NCBI RefSeq assembly: GCF_900105495.1
Contig: NZ_FNTF01000002.1
Location: 4,208,501-4,272,500 of the forward strand
From: Pseudomonas frederiksbergensis
GTDB taxonomy: Bacteria > Pseudomonadota > Gammaproteobacteria > Pseudomonadales > Pseudomonadaceae
DNA length: 64,000 nt
Direction of reading: 5' to 3'
Every line of letters begins with the position of its first letter. Position 1 is the first letter of the stretch. The notes below the pieces were generated by a model. It saw only the letters and a program-made list of their open reading frames with translations, searched no databases and was not told the origin of the DNA. Of this stretch, positions 10,274 to 18,949 are shown piece after piece. A program made the translations under genes and the position numbers.

Positions 10274-13200
10274 CTACTCTCCACCAAGATCGGAAAAGGG
10301 TTTAAGCCCACTCAATAACCCATACAAACCGTGCAACGGCACGGGCAACCATGTGGGGCGATTTTCCGCCTCATAGGCCACTTCATACGCTGCCTTCTCC
10401 AGGCCGAACAACGCCAATGCGGCGTCCTCGCCTTCCGGATCTTGCCATGCATGAGCAAGACTAGCTGCCGCCAGCCGATAAGCGTCGACAAATGCTTGTC
10501 TTGCTTCAATCAAATAGCGATCGGCGACACGTTGACGAGCGGCTTGGGCATCGACCGTGTTGTCGACGTTGTGCACATTCATCGCCATCGCCGCAGCGTA
10601 GTCAAAGGAGCGCAATACCCCACTGACGTCTTTGTACGGGCTGTGTTTGCCCCGTCGTTCATGCAGCGGCCGCGCCGGCTCGCCTTCGAAGTCGATCAGG
10701 TAGGCGTCACCCTTGATCACCAGCACCTGGCCCAGGTGCAAGTCGCCGTGGACGCGAATGCGCAGACCACCAACGGCTTTTTTGCCCAGCTCCTGAACAT
10801 GGCTGAGGATGGCTTTTTTGTTGTCCAGTAAATGAGTGACCAAGGCTTTGTCTGCCGGGTTCAATTCGCTTTGATGCTGTTTGAGCAACTTCAGCGCGTG
10901 TTCCAGTTGCGCCACCACGTCCTTGGTGCAAGCCAGGGCATCTTTCTGGGTGGTGACCTGCGGGGCGAAGTCCGGATTGTCGCTGGGCGCTGCCAGTACC
11001 TGGTGCATTTCACCCAGGCGCTGGCCGAGCATGCCGGCGAAGTCTTTGAGTTCACCCAAGGCGTTGTAGTGTTGCTCCTGCTCGGACACGGCGTCGGCCA
11101 GTTCGTCGCGCAGTGCCCGTTCGAGGTTGTTCTGGGTCCATTCCCAGGCGTCGCCCTGATTGCTCAAGTAGCCTTGGGCAATCATCAGCAACGTTTCCTC
11201 GCCCGCCGGATCACGGCGAACCACTGAACCCAGCAGCGGCGAGATATTGCGGAAACCGGCGTGAGTCAGGTACGCGCTCATTTCCAGTTCCGGGTGCACG
11301 CCGGACGCGATCTTGCGGATCAGCTTCAGCACCAGACAGTTGCCGATTACCACCGAACTGTTGGACTGTTCGGCGGACAGGTAACGCACTTCCGATTCCC
11401 CGGTCAGGCCGAGTTTCGCCAGCTCCCACGTTGGCTCAAAGCAGATATCGCCCGCACTGGATGGCACTACGGTATTACTTTGCATGCCCTGCAACACTGC
11501 ATGCACGAAGGTATCAAGGCTGAAGGCATCGGTGATCAAGCCGACCTGACGCACGCGCCGGACCCGCGACAAGGCCAGTTGCTGAGGCAACGCGGCGCCC
11601 ACCTGATCTTCAGAGATAAAACCGAACGGTAACTGATAGCGGCTGGTCTGGCCGCCGCTGGTGACATCGATTTCACTCAGCAATACGGGATGCAGCGGAT
11701 CGCCGAAGCGCACGCCGTAAGCGATGTTGACCTGTTCGATGGCCGCGTCCTTGCCGGCAAACCAGCGACGGTTCTGCAGCCAGCTCGGCAAGATGCCCTG
11801 CTCCAGCGTGTCGCGAGACGGCGCTTCGAGCAGTTCTTCCATGCGTTTCTTCAGCACCAGCGTGGTGAAGTCCGGCAGGCTTTGCGCCGGTTCCACGTGC
11901 CAGCTCGGCATCTGGTTTTCCGCCGCCAATACAAACCAATAGAAGCCGTAAGGCGCCAGGGTCAGCAGGAAATTCAACTGGCCAATAGGCGGGAAGGCGT
12001 TACCGCCGAGCATCTCCACCGGCACCATGCCGACGTAGGCCGACAGGTCCAGCTCCGCTGCTTGCGCGCTGCGGGACACGTTGGCGACGCACAAGATGAT
12101 TTCGTGCTTGCCGTCCGGTCCGGTGAATTCCCGGGTGTAGGCCAGGATTCGCCGGTTAGTCGGCGAAAGCATCTTCAGGGTGCCGCGGCCGAAGGCCTTG
12201 GACTGCTTGCGCACGGCGAGCATGCGCCGGGTCCAGTTGAGCAACGAATGCGGGTCGCCGGCCTGGGTTTCGACGTTGACCGACAAGTAACCATATTGCG
12301 GGTCCATGATCGGCGGCAGCACCAGGCTGGCCGGGTCGGCGCGGGAGAAACCGCCGTTACGGTCAATCGACCACTGCATCGGCGTGCGCACGCCGTCACG
12401 GTCGCCGAGGTAGATGTTGTCGCCCATGCCGATTTCATCGCCGTAATACAGGGTCGGCGTGCCGGGCATCGACAGCAGCAAACTGTTGAGCAGTTCCACG
12501 CGACGACGATCGCGCTCCATCAACGGCGCCAAGCGGCGGCGAATCCCCAGGTTGATCCGCGCCCGACGGTCGGCCGCGTAGTAATTCCACAGGTAATCGC
12601 GCTCCTTGTCGGTGACCATTTCCAGCGTCAGCTCATCGTGGTTGCGCAAGAAAATCGCCCACTGGCAGTTGGCCGGGATCTCCGGAGTCTGACGAAGGAT
12701 ATCGGTGATCGGAAAACGGTCTTCCTGGGCCAGCGCCATGTACATGCGCGGCATCAGCGGGAAGTGGAACGCCATGTGGCATTCGTCACCGTTCAGGCCT
12801 TTGGCGTCGGTGTCGCCGAAGTACAGTTGCGTGTCCTCCGGCCATTGGTTGGCCTCGGCCAGCAGCATGCGGTCCGGGTAGTTGGCGTCGATTTCGGCAC
12901 GGATCTGCTTGAGGACGTCGTGGGTCTCGGGCAGGTTTTCGTTGTTGGTGCCGTCGCGTTCGATCAGGTACGGAATCGCATCCAGACGCAAGCCATCGAT
13001 GCCCATGTCCAGCCAGTAGCGCATCACCGACAGCACGGCTTTCATGACTTGCGGGTTATCGAAGTTCAGGTCTGGCTGGTGGGAATAGAAGCGATGCCAG
13101 AAGTACTGGCCGGCCACCGGATCCCAGGTCCAGTTGGACTTCTCGGTGTCGAGAAAGATGATGCGGGTGCCGTCGTACTTATGATCGTCATCGGACCAGA

Positions 13201-13615
13201 CGTAGAAATCCCGTGCCGCCGAGCCTTTCTTGGCCTTGCGCGCACGCTGAAACCAGGCGTGCTGGTCCGAGGTGTGGTTGATGACCAGTTCGGTAATCAC
13301 CCGCAAGCCACGTTTGTGGGCTTCAGAGATGAAACGCTTGGCGTCGGCCATGGTGCCGTAGTCGGAATGCACGCCACGGTATTCGGCAATGTCGTAGCCG
13401 TCATCGCGTCGTGGCGAAGGATAGAACGGCAACAGCCAGATGGTGTTGACGCCCAGATCGGCAATGTAGTCGAGTTTGGCGATAAGACCGGGAAAGTCGC
13501 CGATCCCGTCATTGTTGGAGTCGAAATAAGACTTAACGTGAACCTGGTAGATCACCGCATCCTTGTACCAGAGCGGGTCCTTGATAAAGGTGGCAGCCTT
13601 GGGTTTCTTCGCCAT
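10274..13615 (-). CDS. treS: Trehalose synthase/maltokinase fusion (TreS-Mak)
   Basis: A 1113-aa fusion. The N-terminal half (about 1-550) is a GH13 trehalose synthase that interconverts maltose and trehalose: [13 protein letters not shown] with nucleophile Asp, [11 protein letters not shown] with Glu, FLRNHDEL. The C-terminal half (from about 600) is a maltokinase that phosphorylates maltose to maltose-1-phosphate, the GlgE substrate; it shows the kinase motifs HGDLHLGQ and IDFEGEP. The start at [10 protein letters not shown] has AGGAG 7 bases upstream; an upstream in-frame ATG (13666) would reach into the REP and is rejected. The REP at 13655-13766 separates it from glgE, while glgB follows after 2 bp. 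Fusion is common in pseudomonads. Confidence 0.96.
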   Translation of the reverse strand: MAKKPKAATFIKDPLWYKDAVIYQVHVKSYFDSNNDGIGDFPGLIAKLDYIADLGVNTIWLLPFYPSPRRDDGYDIAEYRGVHSDYGTMADAKRFISEAHKRGLRVITELVINHTSDQHAWFQRARKAKKGSAARDFYVWSDDDHKYDGTRIIFLDTEKSNWTWDPVAGQYFWHRFYSHQPDLNFDNPQVMKAVLSVMRYWLDMGIDGLRLDAIPYLIERDGTNNENLPETHDVLKQIRAEIDANYPDRMLLAEANQWPEDTQLYFGDTDAKGLNGDECHMAFHFPLMPRMYMALAQEDRFPITDILRQTPEIPANCQWAIFLRNHDELTLEMVTDKERDYLWNYYAADRRARINLGIRRRLAPLMERDRRRVELLNSLLLSMPGTPTLYYGDEIGMGDNIYLGDRDGVRTPMQWSIDRNGGFSRADPASLVLPPIMDPQYGYLSVNVETQAGDPHSLLNWTRRMLAVRKQSKAFGRGTLKMLSPTNRRILAYTREFTGPDGKHEIILCVANVSRSAQAAELDLSAYVGMVPVEMLGGNAFPPIGQLNFLLTLAPYGFYWFVLAAENQMPSWHVEPAQSLPDFTTLVLKKRMEELLEAPSRDTLEQGILPSWLQNRRWFAGKDAAIEQVNIAYGVRFGDPLHPVLLSEIDVTSGGQTSRYQLPFGFISEDQVGAALPQQLALSRVRRVRQVGLITDAFSLDTFVHAVLQGMQSNTVVPSSAGDICFEPTWELAKLGLTGESEVRYLSAEQSNSSVVIGNCLVLKLIRKIASGVHPELEMSAYLTHAGFRNISPLLGSVVRRDPAGEETLLMIAQGYLSNQGDAWEWTQNNLERALRDELADAVSEQEQHYNALGELKDFAGMLGQRLGEMHQVLAAPSDNPDFAPQVTTQKDALACTKDVVAQLEHALKLLKQHQSELNPADKALVTHLLDNKKAILSHVQELGKKAVGGLRIRVHGDLHLGQVLVIKGDAYLIDFEGEPARPLHERRGKHSPYKDVSGVLRSFDYAAAMAMNVHNVDNTVDAQAARQRVADRYLIEARQAFVDAYRLAAASLAHAWQDPEGEDAALALFGLEKAAYEVAYEAENRPTWLPVPLHGLYGLLSGLKPFSDLGGE

Positions 13616-13654
13616 TTGAAACTCCTGTTGAAAACTGGAAAGCGCCTTGTCCCA

Positions 13655-13766
13655 GATCGTTCCCACGCTCTGCGTGGGAATGCCTCCACGGACGCTCCGC
13701 GTTCGGCTCTGGATGGGACGCAGAGCGTCCCGGACTGCATTCCCACGCAGAGCGTGGGAACGATCA
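13655..13766. repeat. Class D REP-like element inside the glgE-treS intergenic space
   Basis: Left end GATCGTTCCCACGCTCTGCG, right end CGCAGAGCGTGGGAACGATC, with an inner GACGCTCCGCG/GACGCAGAGCGTC pair. It fills most of the 162-bp gap between the glgE stop and the treS start, so the operon transcript would carry its hairpin. Confidence 0.88.
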
Positions 13767-13777
13767 GTGCTTATCAG

Positions 13778-15772
13778 TTAAACGGTAATACGCCAGATCC
13801 CGAACGGTTGATACGCCGGGTCGATCCGCATGAATTGGTACTTGCCGTGCCAGGTCCAGCGATGGCCGTTCATCAAGTCTTCGCCGTGGGTACTGGCGTC
13901 GTCGGGCAAGCCCATTTCCCACAGTGGCAATTCGAAATTCGCTTCCTGGACGTTATGCGGATCAAGGCTGACGGCCACCAGAATGAAATTGCTGCCATCC
14001 GCGCTGCGTTTGCCAAAGTAAAAAATGTTGTCGTTCCAGGCGTTGTAGACCTTCAGGCCCAGATGCGTCTGCAGCGCCGGGTTCTGCCGGCGGATGCGGT
14101 TGAGCTGGGCGATCTCGGCAATGATGTTGCCCGGTGCATTGAAGTCCCGCGGGCGAATTTCGTATTTCTCGGAGTTGAGGTACTCCTCCTTGCCCGGCAC
14201 CGGTGCCGCTTCGCACAGTTCGAAGCCTGAATACATGCCCCACAGACCGGAGCCCATGGTGGCCAGCGCCGCGCGGATCAGAAAACCGGCGCGCCCCGAC
14301 TCATGCAAAAACGCCGGGTTGATGTCCGGTGTGTTGACGAAGAAGTTTGGCCGGAAGCATTCGCGCCACGGTGATTCGTTGAGTTCGGTGAAGTAAGTGG
14401 CCAGCTCGGACTTGTTGTTGCGCCAGGTGAAGTAGGTGTAGCTCTGGGAGTAACCGACCTTGCCCAACCGCGCCATCATTGCCGGGGTGGTAAAGGCTTC
14501 GGCCAGGAAGATCACCTCGGGGTACAGCGCCCGCACATCGGCGATCAACCACTGCCAGAACGGCAGCGGTTTGGTGTGAGGGTTATCGACGCGGAACAGC
14601 TTCACGCCCTCCTCGACCCAACCCACGACGATGTCGCGCAACTCGACCCACAGGCTCGGAATCGCATCGGTGGCATAAAAATCGACGTTGACGATGTCCT
14701 GGTATTTCTTCGGCGGGTTCTCGGCATATTTGATCGTGCCGTCGGGACGCCAGTTGAACCAGCCCGGATGCTGTTGCAGCCACGGGTGATCCTGAGAACA
14801 CTGAATGGCAAAATCGAGGGCGATTTCCAGTCCATGATCTGCGGCCCTGGCGACAAGTCGCCGGAAGTCTTCACGCGTGCCCAGCTCTGAATGAATGGCT
14901 TCGTGACCGCCCTCTTCGCTGCCAATGGCATACGGGCTGCCCGGATCGTCCGGCCCGGCAGTCAGGGAATTGTTCGGGCCTTTGCGGTAGCTGCGGCCGA
15001 TCGGGTGGATCGGCGGGAAGTACAGCACATCGAAACCCATGTCCTGGATCATCGGCAGCCGCGAATGTACATCGTTGAAGGTGCCATGACGGGCCGGATC
15101 GTCGGTGATCGAACGCGGAAACAATTCATACCAACTGGCGAACTGCGCCAGGTCCCGTTCGACGTCGAGCGGGTACTCAGGACTGATGCTCAAATAGGGA
15201 CGATGATCGGCCAGCGTCATCAGCTCGGCGCTACGCTGGTGCAGAAACAGCTCGACCTGCTCGATTTCGAGCAACCCCGACAGATCATGGTGCAGCGTCG
15301 CCAGTTGCTCGCTCAGTTGTCCTTCGGTGCGTTCGGCAGCTTGCTGGACCAGCGTTCGCCCTTCCTGCAACTCCAGGCTGATCGGCACCCGGGCGGCGTG
15401 TTTTTTCTCCAGCTCATAACAGAAGCTGGCGAACTGATCGATCCAGGCTTCGATGCAAAACACATAACGGCCCTGGCGCGCGACCCGGAACTGACCCTGC
15501 CAACCGTTATTGCCCAGATCGGCCATGACTTCGCTATGCCAGGTTTCCTCGCCCTCGGCATGCCAGCGCACCCGCACCGCCAACTTGTCGTGACCGTCGG
15601 CGAACACTTTGCTGGTCACCACCACGTCCTGACCCACAACGGCTTTGACGGCGAACTGCCCGCCATCGAGGGTCGGCATGGTGTTTTCGATGGCAATGCG
15701 CGGCAGCAGTAAAGCCTGCGAAAGCGGCATATGAGGGTTGTAGTTCAGCTCTGTCGGTTTTTCAGCAGTCAT
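13778..15772 (-). CDS. glgE: Alpha-1,4-glucan:maltose-1-phosphate maltosyltransferase GlgE
   Basis: A 664-aa GH13_3 enzyme that transfers maltosyl units from maltose-1-phosphate to an alpha-1,4-glucan. N-terminal beta domains (about 1-200) precede the catalytic barrel: FPPIHPIGRSYRKGPNN, LDFAIQCSQDHPW, LFRVDNPHTKP with nucleophile Asp, IFLAEAFT with acid/base Glu, then NTPDINP. AAAGGAGAG lies upstream of the ATG. It is first in the minus-strand operon with treS-mak and glgB, giving trehalose > maltose > maltose-1-phosphate > branched glucan in one transcript. Trehalose genes in pseudomonads are known to respond to osmotic stress and AlgU; a possible AlgU-type promoter lies about 100 bp upstream. 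Confidence 0.96.
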   Translation of the reverse strand: MTAEKPTELNYNPHMPLSQALLLPRIAIENTMPTLDGGQFAVKAVVGQDVVVTSKVFADGHDKLAVRVRWHAEGEETWHSEVMADLGNNGWQGQFRVARQGRYVFCIEAWIDQFASFCYELEKKHAARVPISLELQEGRTLVQQAAERTEGQLSEQLATLHHDLSGLLEIEQVELFLHQRSAELMTLADHRPYLSISPEYPLDVERDLAQFASWYELFPRSITDDPARHGTFNDVHSRLPMIQDMGFDVLYFPPIHPIGRSYRKGPNNSLTAGPDDPGSPYAIGSEEGGHEAIHSELGTREDFRRLVARAADHGLEIALDFAIQCSQDHPWLQQHPGWFNWRPDGTIKYAENPPKKYQDIVNVDFYATDAIPSLWVELRDIVVGWVEEGVKLFRVDNPHTKPLPFWQWLIADVRALYPEVIFLAEAFTTPAMMARLGKVGYSQSYTYFTWRNNKSELATYFTELNESPWRECFRPNFFVNTPDINPAFLHESGRAGFLIRAALATMGSGLWGMYSGFELCEAAPVPGKEEYLNSEKYEIRPRDFNAPGNIIAEIAQLNRIRRQNPALQTHLGLKVYNAWNDNIFYFGKRSADGSNFILVAVSLDPHNVQEANFELPLWEMGLPDDASTHGEDLMNGHRWTWHGKYQFMRIDPAYQPFGIWRITV

Positions 15773-15874
15773 CGAGCATCTCTCCTTTACGCCCCATGGA
15801 CGCTCTTGTGTCTGTGGCTTGTAACAGGATAGTCATCCCGCAGGATCGTCCGCCCTGGAATGAACTCACTTAGG

Positions 15875-15903
15875 TTCCGAGCGACAGGCACCGGTAAAAG
15901 TTC
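15875..15903 (-). promoter_or_regulatory. Possible AlgU (sigma-22/RpoE-type) promoter for glgE-treS-glgB
   Basis: On the minus strand, GAACTT (15903-15898), then 17 bases, then TCGGAA (15880-15875). The family consensus is GAACTT, 16-17 bases, TCtgA. The position gives a leader of about 100 bases before glgE. The -35 box is exact and the -10 box only partial, so this is a candidate and not a firm call. Confidence 0.4.
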
Positions 15904-16002
15904 ACGAAGATTTGCCCGGGCCTTCGAAGGAATCAATTCCTTTGCGCAGTGGTCAACACACTTAAGCACGACTTACGCCATGTGCCACTGGAGGTTGAAT
16001 TC

Positions 16003-16170
16003 ATGAGCATTCCGATCCCTGCCGAAACGCCTGATCCAAACATCGACAGCCCAACCATTCCGCCGACCGAGCCTGCACCTGTACCGGAGCAAGACCCGCC
16101 CGGCACCACTGCGCCACCACGCGAAGACCCGCCAGAGACGATGCCACCGGTGGTCGTCACCCCCGAATAA
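16003..16170 (+). CDS. Small proline-rich protein
   Basis: A 55-aa protein, very rich in Pro, Thr and Glu with almost no hydrophobic core (pieces such as PAETPDPN, TEPAPVPEQDPP and VVVTPE), likely disordered. ATG 16003 has GGAGG 8 bases upstream, which supports translation; an upstream in-frame GTG at 15949 has no such site. It lies alone, divergent from glgE and convergent with an mgtC-like gene. No family was recognised beyond similar short proteins recalled from Pseudomonas. No function is assigned. Confidence 0.55.
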   Translation: MSIPIPAETPDPNIDSPTIPPTEPAPVPEQDPPGTTAPPREDPPETMPPVVVTPE

Positions 16171-16178
16171 TCGCGCAC

Positions 16179-16291
16179 TGATCGTTCCCACGCTCTGCGT
16201 GGGAATGCCTCCACGGACGCTCCGCGTTCGGCTCTGGATGGGACGCGGAGCGTCCCGGGCTGCATTCCCACGCAGAGCGTAGGAACGATCA
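16179..16291. repeat. Class D REP-like element
   Basis: Same family as 7886, 13655 and 54405: left end TGATCGTTCCCACGCTCTGC, right end with one change (GCGTAGGAACGATCA). It lies between convergent genes. Confidence 0.87.
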
Positions 16292-16292
16292 T

Positions 16293-16799
16293 TCACGGAG
16301 TTTGGTCCTTGTCCTTGTCGATCATCCGCACAACAGCGGGCATCACGCCGAGAATCGCCAATGCCAACAACGTGCTGAGCACCGCCGTCGCCTCTCGCCC
16401 CAACCCGGCCGAAACACCAATGGCCGCGGTCATCCACAACCCGGCGGCGGTGGTCAGGCCTTTGACGTGCCCCTCGTCGCCATCGTTGTTTTTCAGAATA
16501 GTCCCCGCGCCGAGAAAGCCGATCCCGGCGATCACCCCCTGCATCACCCGGCTCATGGCATCGGCTTGCGAGCCGGACATTTGCGGCACCAGCACGAACA
16601 GCGCCGCGCCGAGGGCCACCAGCATGTGGGTGCGAACCCCGGCGGCCTTGCCCTTGTGCTCGCGTTCGAAGCCGAGAATCCCGCCCAACACCGCAGCCAT
16701 CAGCAAGCGCACGGTAATGCGCGTCAGTTGTGAAGCATCGCCAATGTCGGCGAACTCCGCTTGCAGGGTCACCCAAACCTCATGCCACCAAGCGTTCAT
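16293..16799 (-). CDS. MgtC/SapB family membrane protein
   Basis: A 168-aa inner-membrane protein of the MgtC/SapB family, linked in other bacteria to magnesium-limitation growth and control of membrane ATPase activity. It shows the family core: LLMAAVLGGILGFEREHKGK with the conserved Arg-Glu after TM1, GVRTHMLVALGAALF, GVIAGIGFLGAGTIL and GLTTAAGLWMTAAIG. Four hydrophobic segments are visible; it lacks the long C-terminal cytoplasmic domain of MgtC proper and so is a short SapB-like form. AAGGA lies about 7 bases upstream of the ATG. It is isolated between REP elements, and the stop abuts a class D REP. Confidence 0.88.
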   Translation of the reverse strand: MNAWWHEVWVTLQAEFADIGDASQLTRITVRLLMAAVLGGILGFEREHKGKAAGVRTHMLVALGAALFVLVPQMSGSQADAMSRVMQGVIAGIGFLGAGTILKNNDGDEGHVKGLTTAAGLWMTAAIGVSAGLGREATAVLSTLLALAILGVMPAVVRMIDKDKDQTP

Positions 16800-16937
16800 G
16801 GTGTTGTCCTTGTGATGACTTAATGGAAAGTTGCTCTATTGACGATGGACCGCGTCGACCATTAATCAGTTGCACAGAACGATGATCCAAGGCTGCGCCC
16901 TAACGTTTTAGAAACCACAGAAAAAAAGGACACCTTC

Positions 16938-17171
16938 ATGACTGTGCGCATCGAAAACCAGACCTGCTTCTTCATTACCGCGAACGGCGAAGAAATTCGT
17001 TTGTGTCCCGACGTCACCATCGTCACCGACCCGGAAAAATCCATGTCGATGGTGGAACTCAATGACAAGCCTTTCTACATCACCGAAGCAGAAGCCGACG
17101 CATTGACCGTAGCAGGCGCAGTCGACGGGCGTAGGCATTTGAAAGCCACCGACAGTGGTTCGGTGATTTGA
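16938..17171 (+). CDS. DUF3203-type small conserved protein
   Basis: A 77-aa soluble protein with no signal or membrane segment. Its opening (MTVRIENQTCFF, then GEEIRLCPDVTIVTDP) resembles the Pseudomonas-restricted DUF3203 family as recalled. Function unknown. AAAAAAAGGACACC precedes the ATG. It is a single-gene unit followed by a strong terminator (17255-17288), so it is not part of the ccoG transcript. Confidence 0.7.
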   Translation: MTVRIENQTCFFITANGEEIRLCPDVTIVTDPEKSMSMVELNDKPFYITEAEADALTVAGAVDGRRHLKATDSGSVI

Positions 17172-17254
17172 CTGACCCGGATCAATAACCCCCGCCGGCG
17201 CTTGATATAGGCGTCCGGGTCCCGCTGTAGCGGGTGCATCAACTTGTCGCAGGC

Positions 17255-17288
17255 AGCGGATCAATGTCCATCTGATCCGCTTTTTATT
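17255..17288 (+). terminator. Rho-independent terminator after the DUF3203-type gene
   Basis: AGCGGATCA (17255-17263) and TGATCCGCT (17273-17281) form a perfect 9-bp stem with a 9-base loop, followed by TTTTTATT. Confidence 0.85.
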
Positions 17289-17366
17289 GCAATAGGTGAG
17301 TCTGTTATGCAAACAGATCGCCGCTCATAGTGCTCAGGCCTGATGGAGGCTGATGAGCGAAAGACC

Positions 17367-18797
17367 ATGAGCGATAGAATCCCCGTCCGAATTGTTGAAA
17401 GTGCCCCGTCCGTTCAAAGCTATGAGCCTTCGCGCCCAAAGATGAAGGCCAAGTCCAGCGACAACCTGATCCATACCCGCAGCTTCACCGGTCTATTCCG
17501 CACCTTGCGCCTGAGCGGCGCGGGTTTTTTGTTTTTGTTGTTCTTCGGAACGGTGTGGTTGAACTGGGGCGGCCGCCAGGCGGTGCTCTGGGACCTTTCC
17601 GAAAGCAAATTCCATATCTTCGGTGCGACCTTCTGGCCACAGGATTTCATTCTGCTGTCGGCGTTGCTGATCATTGCCGCGTTCGGCCTGTTCGCGATCA
17701 CCGTGTTTGCCGGGCGAGTCTGGTGCGGTTACACCTGCCCACAGAGCTCCTGGACCTGGATCTTCATGTGGTGCGAGAAACTCACCGAAGGCGAACGCAA
17801 CCAGCGGATCAAGCTGCAAGCCGCGCCCTGGGGCCTGAATAAGCTGATCCGCCGCTCGGCCAAGCACACCTTGTGGCTGGCCATCAGCCTGTTGACCGGC
17901 CTGACCTTTGTCGGCTACTTCACCCCGATCCGGCCACTGGCCGAAGAACTGCTGACCTTGCAGATGGGCGGTGTCAGCCTGTTCTGGGTGCTGTTCTTTA
18001 CCGGCGCGACATACATCAACGCCGGTTGGCTGCGTGAAGCGGTGTGCATGCACATGTGTCCGTATGCGCGATTCCAGAGCGTGATGTTCGACAAAGACAC
18101 CCTGACCATCTCCTACGACGTGGCCCGTGGCGAAAACCGTGGCCCGCGCAAACGTGACGTGGCACCGGCAGAAGTCGGCCTCGGGGATTGCATCGACTGT
18201 CAGGTGTGCGTGCAGGTCTGTCCGACCGGCATCGACATCCGCGACGGTTTGCAGATGGAATGCATCGGTTGCGCCGCGTGCATCGACGCCTGTGATTCGA
18301 TCATGGACAAAATGGGCTACGCTCGCGGGCTGATCAGCTACACCTCCGAGCATCAATTGCAGGGTGGCAAGACGCATTTGTTGCGGCCACGTTTGATCGG
18401 CTACACCGCGGTCCTGCTAGTAATGATCGGTGCGCTGGCCCTGGCGCTGGTGGAGCGGCCGATGGTCTCGCTGGACGTGAGCAAGGACCGTGGCCTGTTC
18501 CGCGAGAACAGTCAGGGGCAGATCGAGAACATCTACAGCCTGAAAGTCATCAACAAGACCCAGCAACGCCAGGATTACCGCCTGACCCTGGTCGATGGCG
18601 ACGGCTTCCTGCTGCAAGGCAAGACCGAACTGAGCCTGGCACCAGGCGAGATTATCGATGTGCCGGTGTCGGTGGCGATGACCACGGAACGGCCGAGCAG
18701 CAGTTCGCAGACGATCAGCTTCAAGATCGCCGACAGTGATGAGCCTGAGATTTATAGCGTGGCGAAGAGCCGGTTTGTTGCGCCGATGAACAGATGA
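17367..18797 (+). CDS. ccoG: CcoG/FixG-type cytochrome cbb3 oxidase accessory protein (orphan copy)
   Basis: A 476-aa inner-membrane iron-sulfur protein; CcoG is implicated in copper reduction and delivery during cbb3 oxidase assembly. Hydrophobic segments sit around residues 50-70, 90-115 and 150-210. The family Cys motifs follow: WCGYTCPQ, CMHMCPYARFQ, then two [4Fe-4S] sets CIDCQVCVQVCP and CIGCAACIDAC. A last TM (about 345-365) precedes a periplasmic Ig-like C-terminal domain. ATG 17367 (MSDRIPVRIV) matches family N-termini as recalled; an in-frame ATG at 17343 is possible. It is not next to ccoNOQP or ccoHIS. The next gene is a MocR regulator beyond a REP. Confidence 0.92.
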   Translation: MSDRIPVRIVESAPSVQSYEPSRPKMKAKSSDNLIHTRSFTGLFRTLRLSGAGFLFLLFFGTVWLNWGGRQAVLWDLSESKFHIFGATFWPQDFILLSALLIIAAFGLFAITVFAGRVWCGYTCPQSSWTWIFMWCEKLTEGERNQRIKLQAAPWGLNKLIRRSAKHTLWLAISLLTGLTFVGYFTPIRPLAEELLTLQMGGVSLFWVLFFTGATYINAGWLREAVCMHMCPYARFQSVMFDKDTLTISYDVARGENRGPRKRDVAPAEVGLGDCIDCQVCVQVCPTGIDIRDGLQMECIGCAACIDACDSIMDKMGYARGLISYTSEHQLQGGKTHLLRPRLIGYTAVLLVMIGALALALVERPMVSLDVSKDRGLFRENSQGQIENIYSLKVINKTQQRQDYRLTLVDGDGFLLQGKTELSLAPGEIIDVPVSVAMTTERPSSSSQTISFKIADSDEPEIYSVAKSRFVAPMNR

Positions 18798-18817
18798 TCC
18801 CCTAGACTATGGAGCTC

Positions 18818-18913
18818 TGTGGCGAGGGAGCTTGCTCCCGCTCGGCTGCGCAGCAGTCGTAAAATTTCAGGGGCGCTGCGCACCCCAGCGGGAGCAAGCT
18901 CCCTCGCCACAAC
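18818..18913. repeat. Class B REP pair
   Basis: TGTGGCGAGGGAGCTTGCTC at the left and its complement GAGCAAGCTCCCTCGCCACA at the right make a long inverted repeat around an unpaired centre. It lies between ccoG and the MocR gene. Confidence 0.88.
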
Positions 18914-18949
18914 AGCGTATCTCCTGAATAACTTCATTCCAGGCACTCG

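Noticed and set aside
11690..14230. Very long open frame (846 codons) on the plus strand
   Set aside because: It lies opposite treS-mak and glgE, has low-complexity His/Gln/Arg/Val-rich composition and no domain; it is a shadow of GC-rich coding on the other strand.
17195..17215. Possible ANR/FNR box upstream of ccoG (TTGATATAGGCG)
   Set aside because: Only the TTGAT half matches; the ATCAA half is missing, and a terminator lies between it and ccoG.
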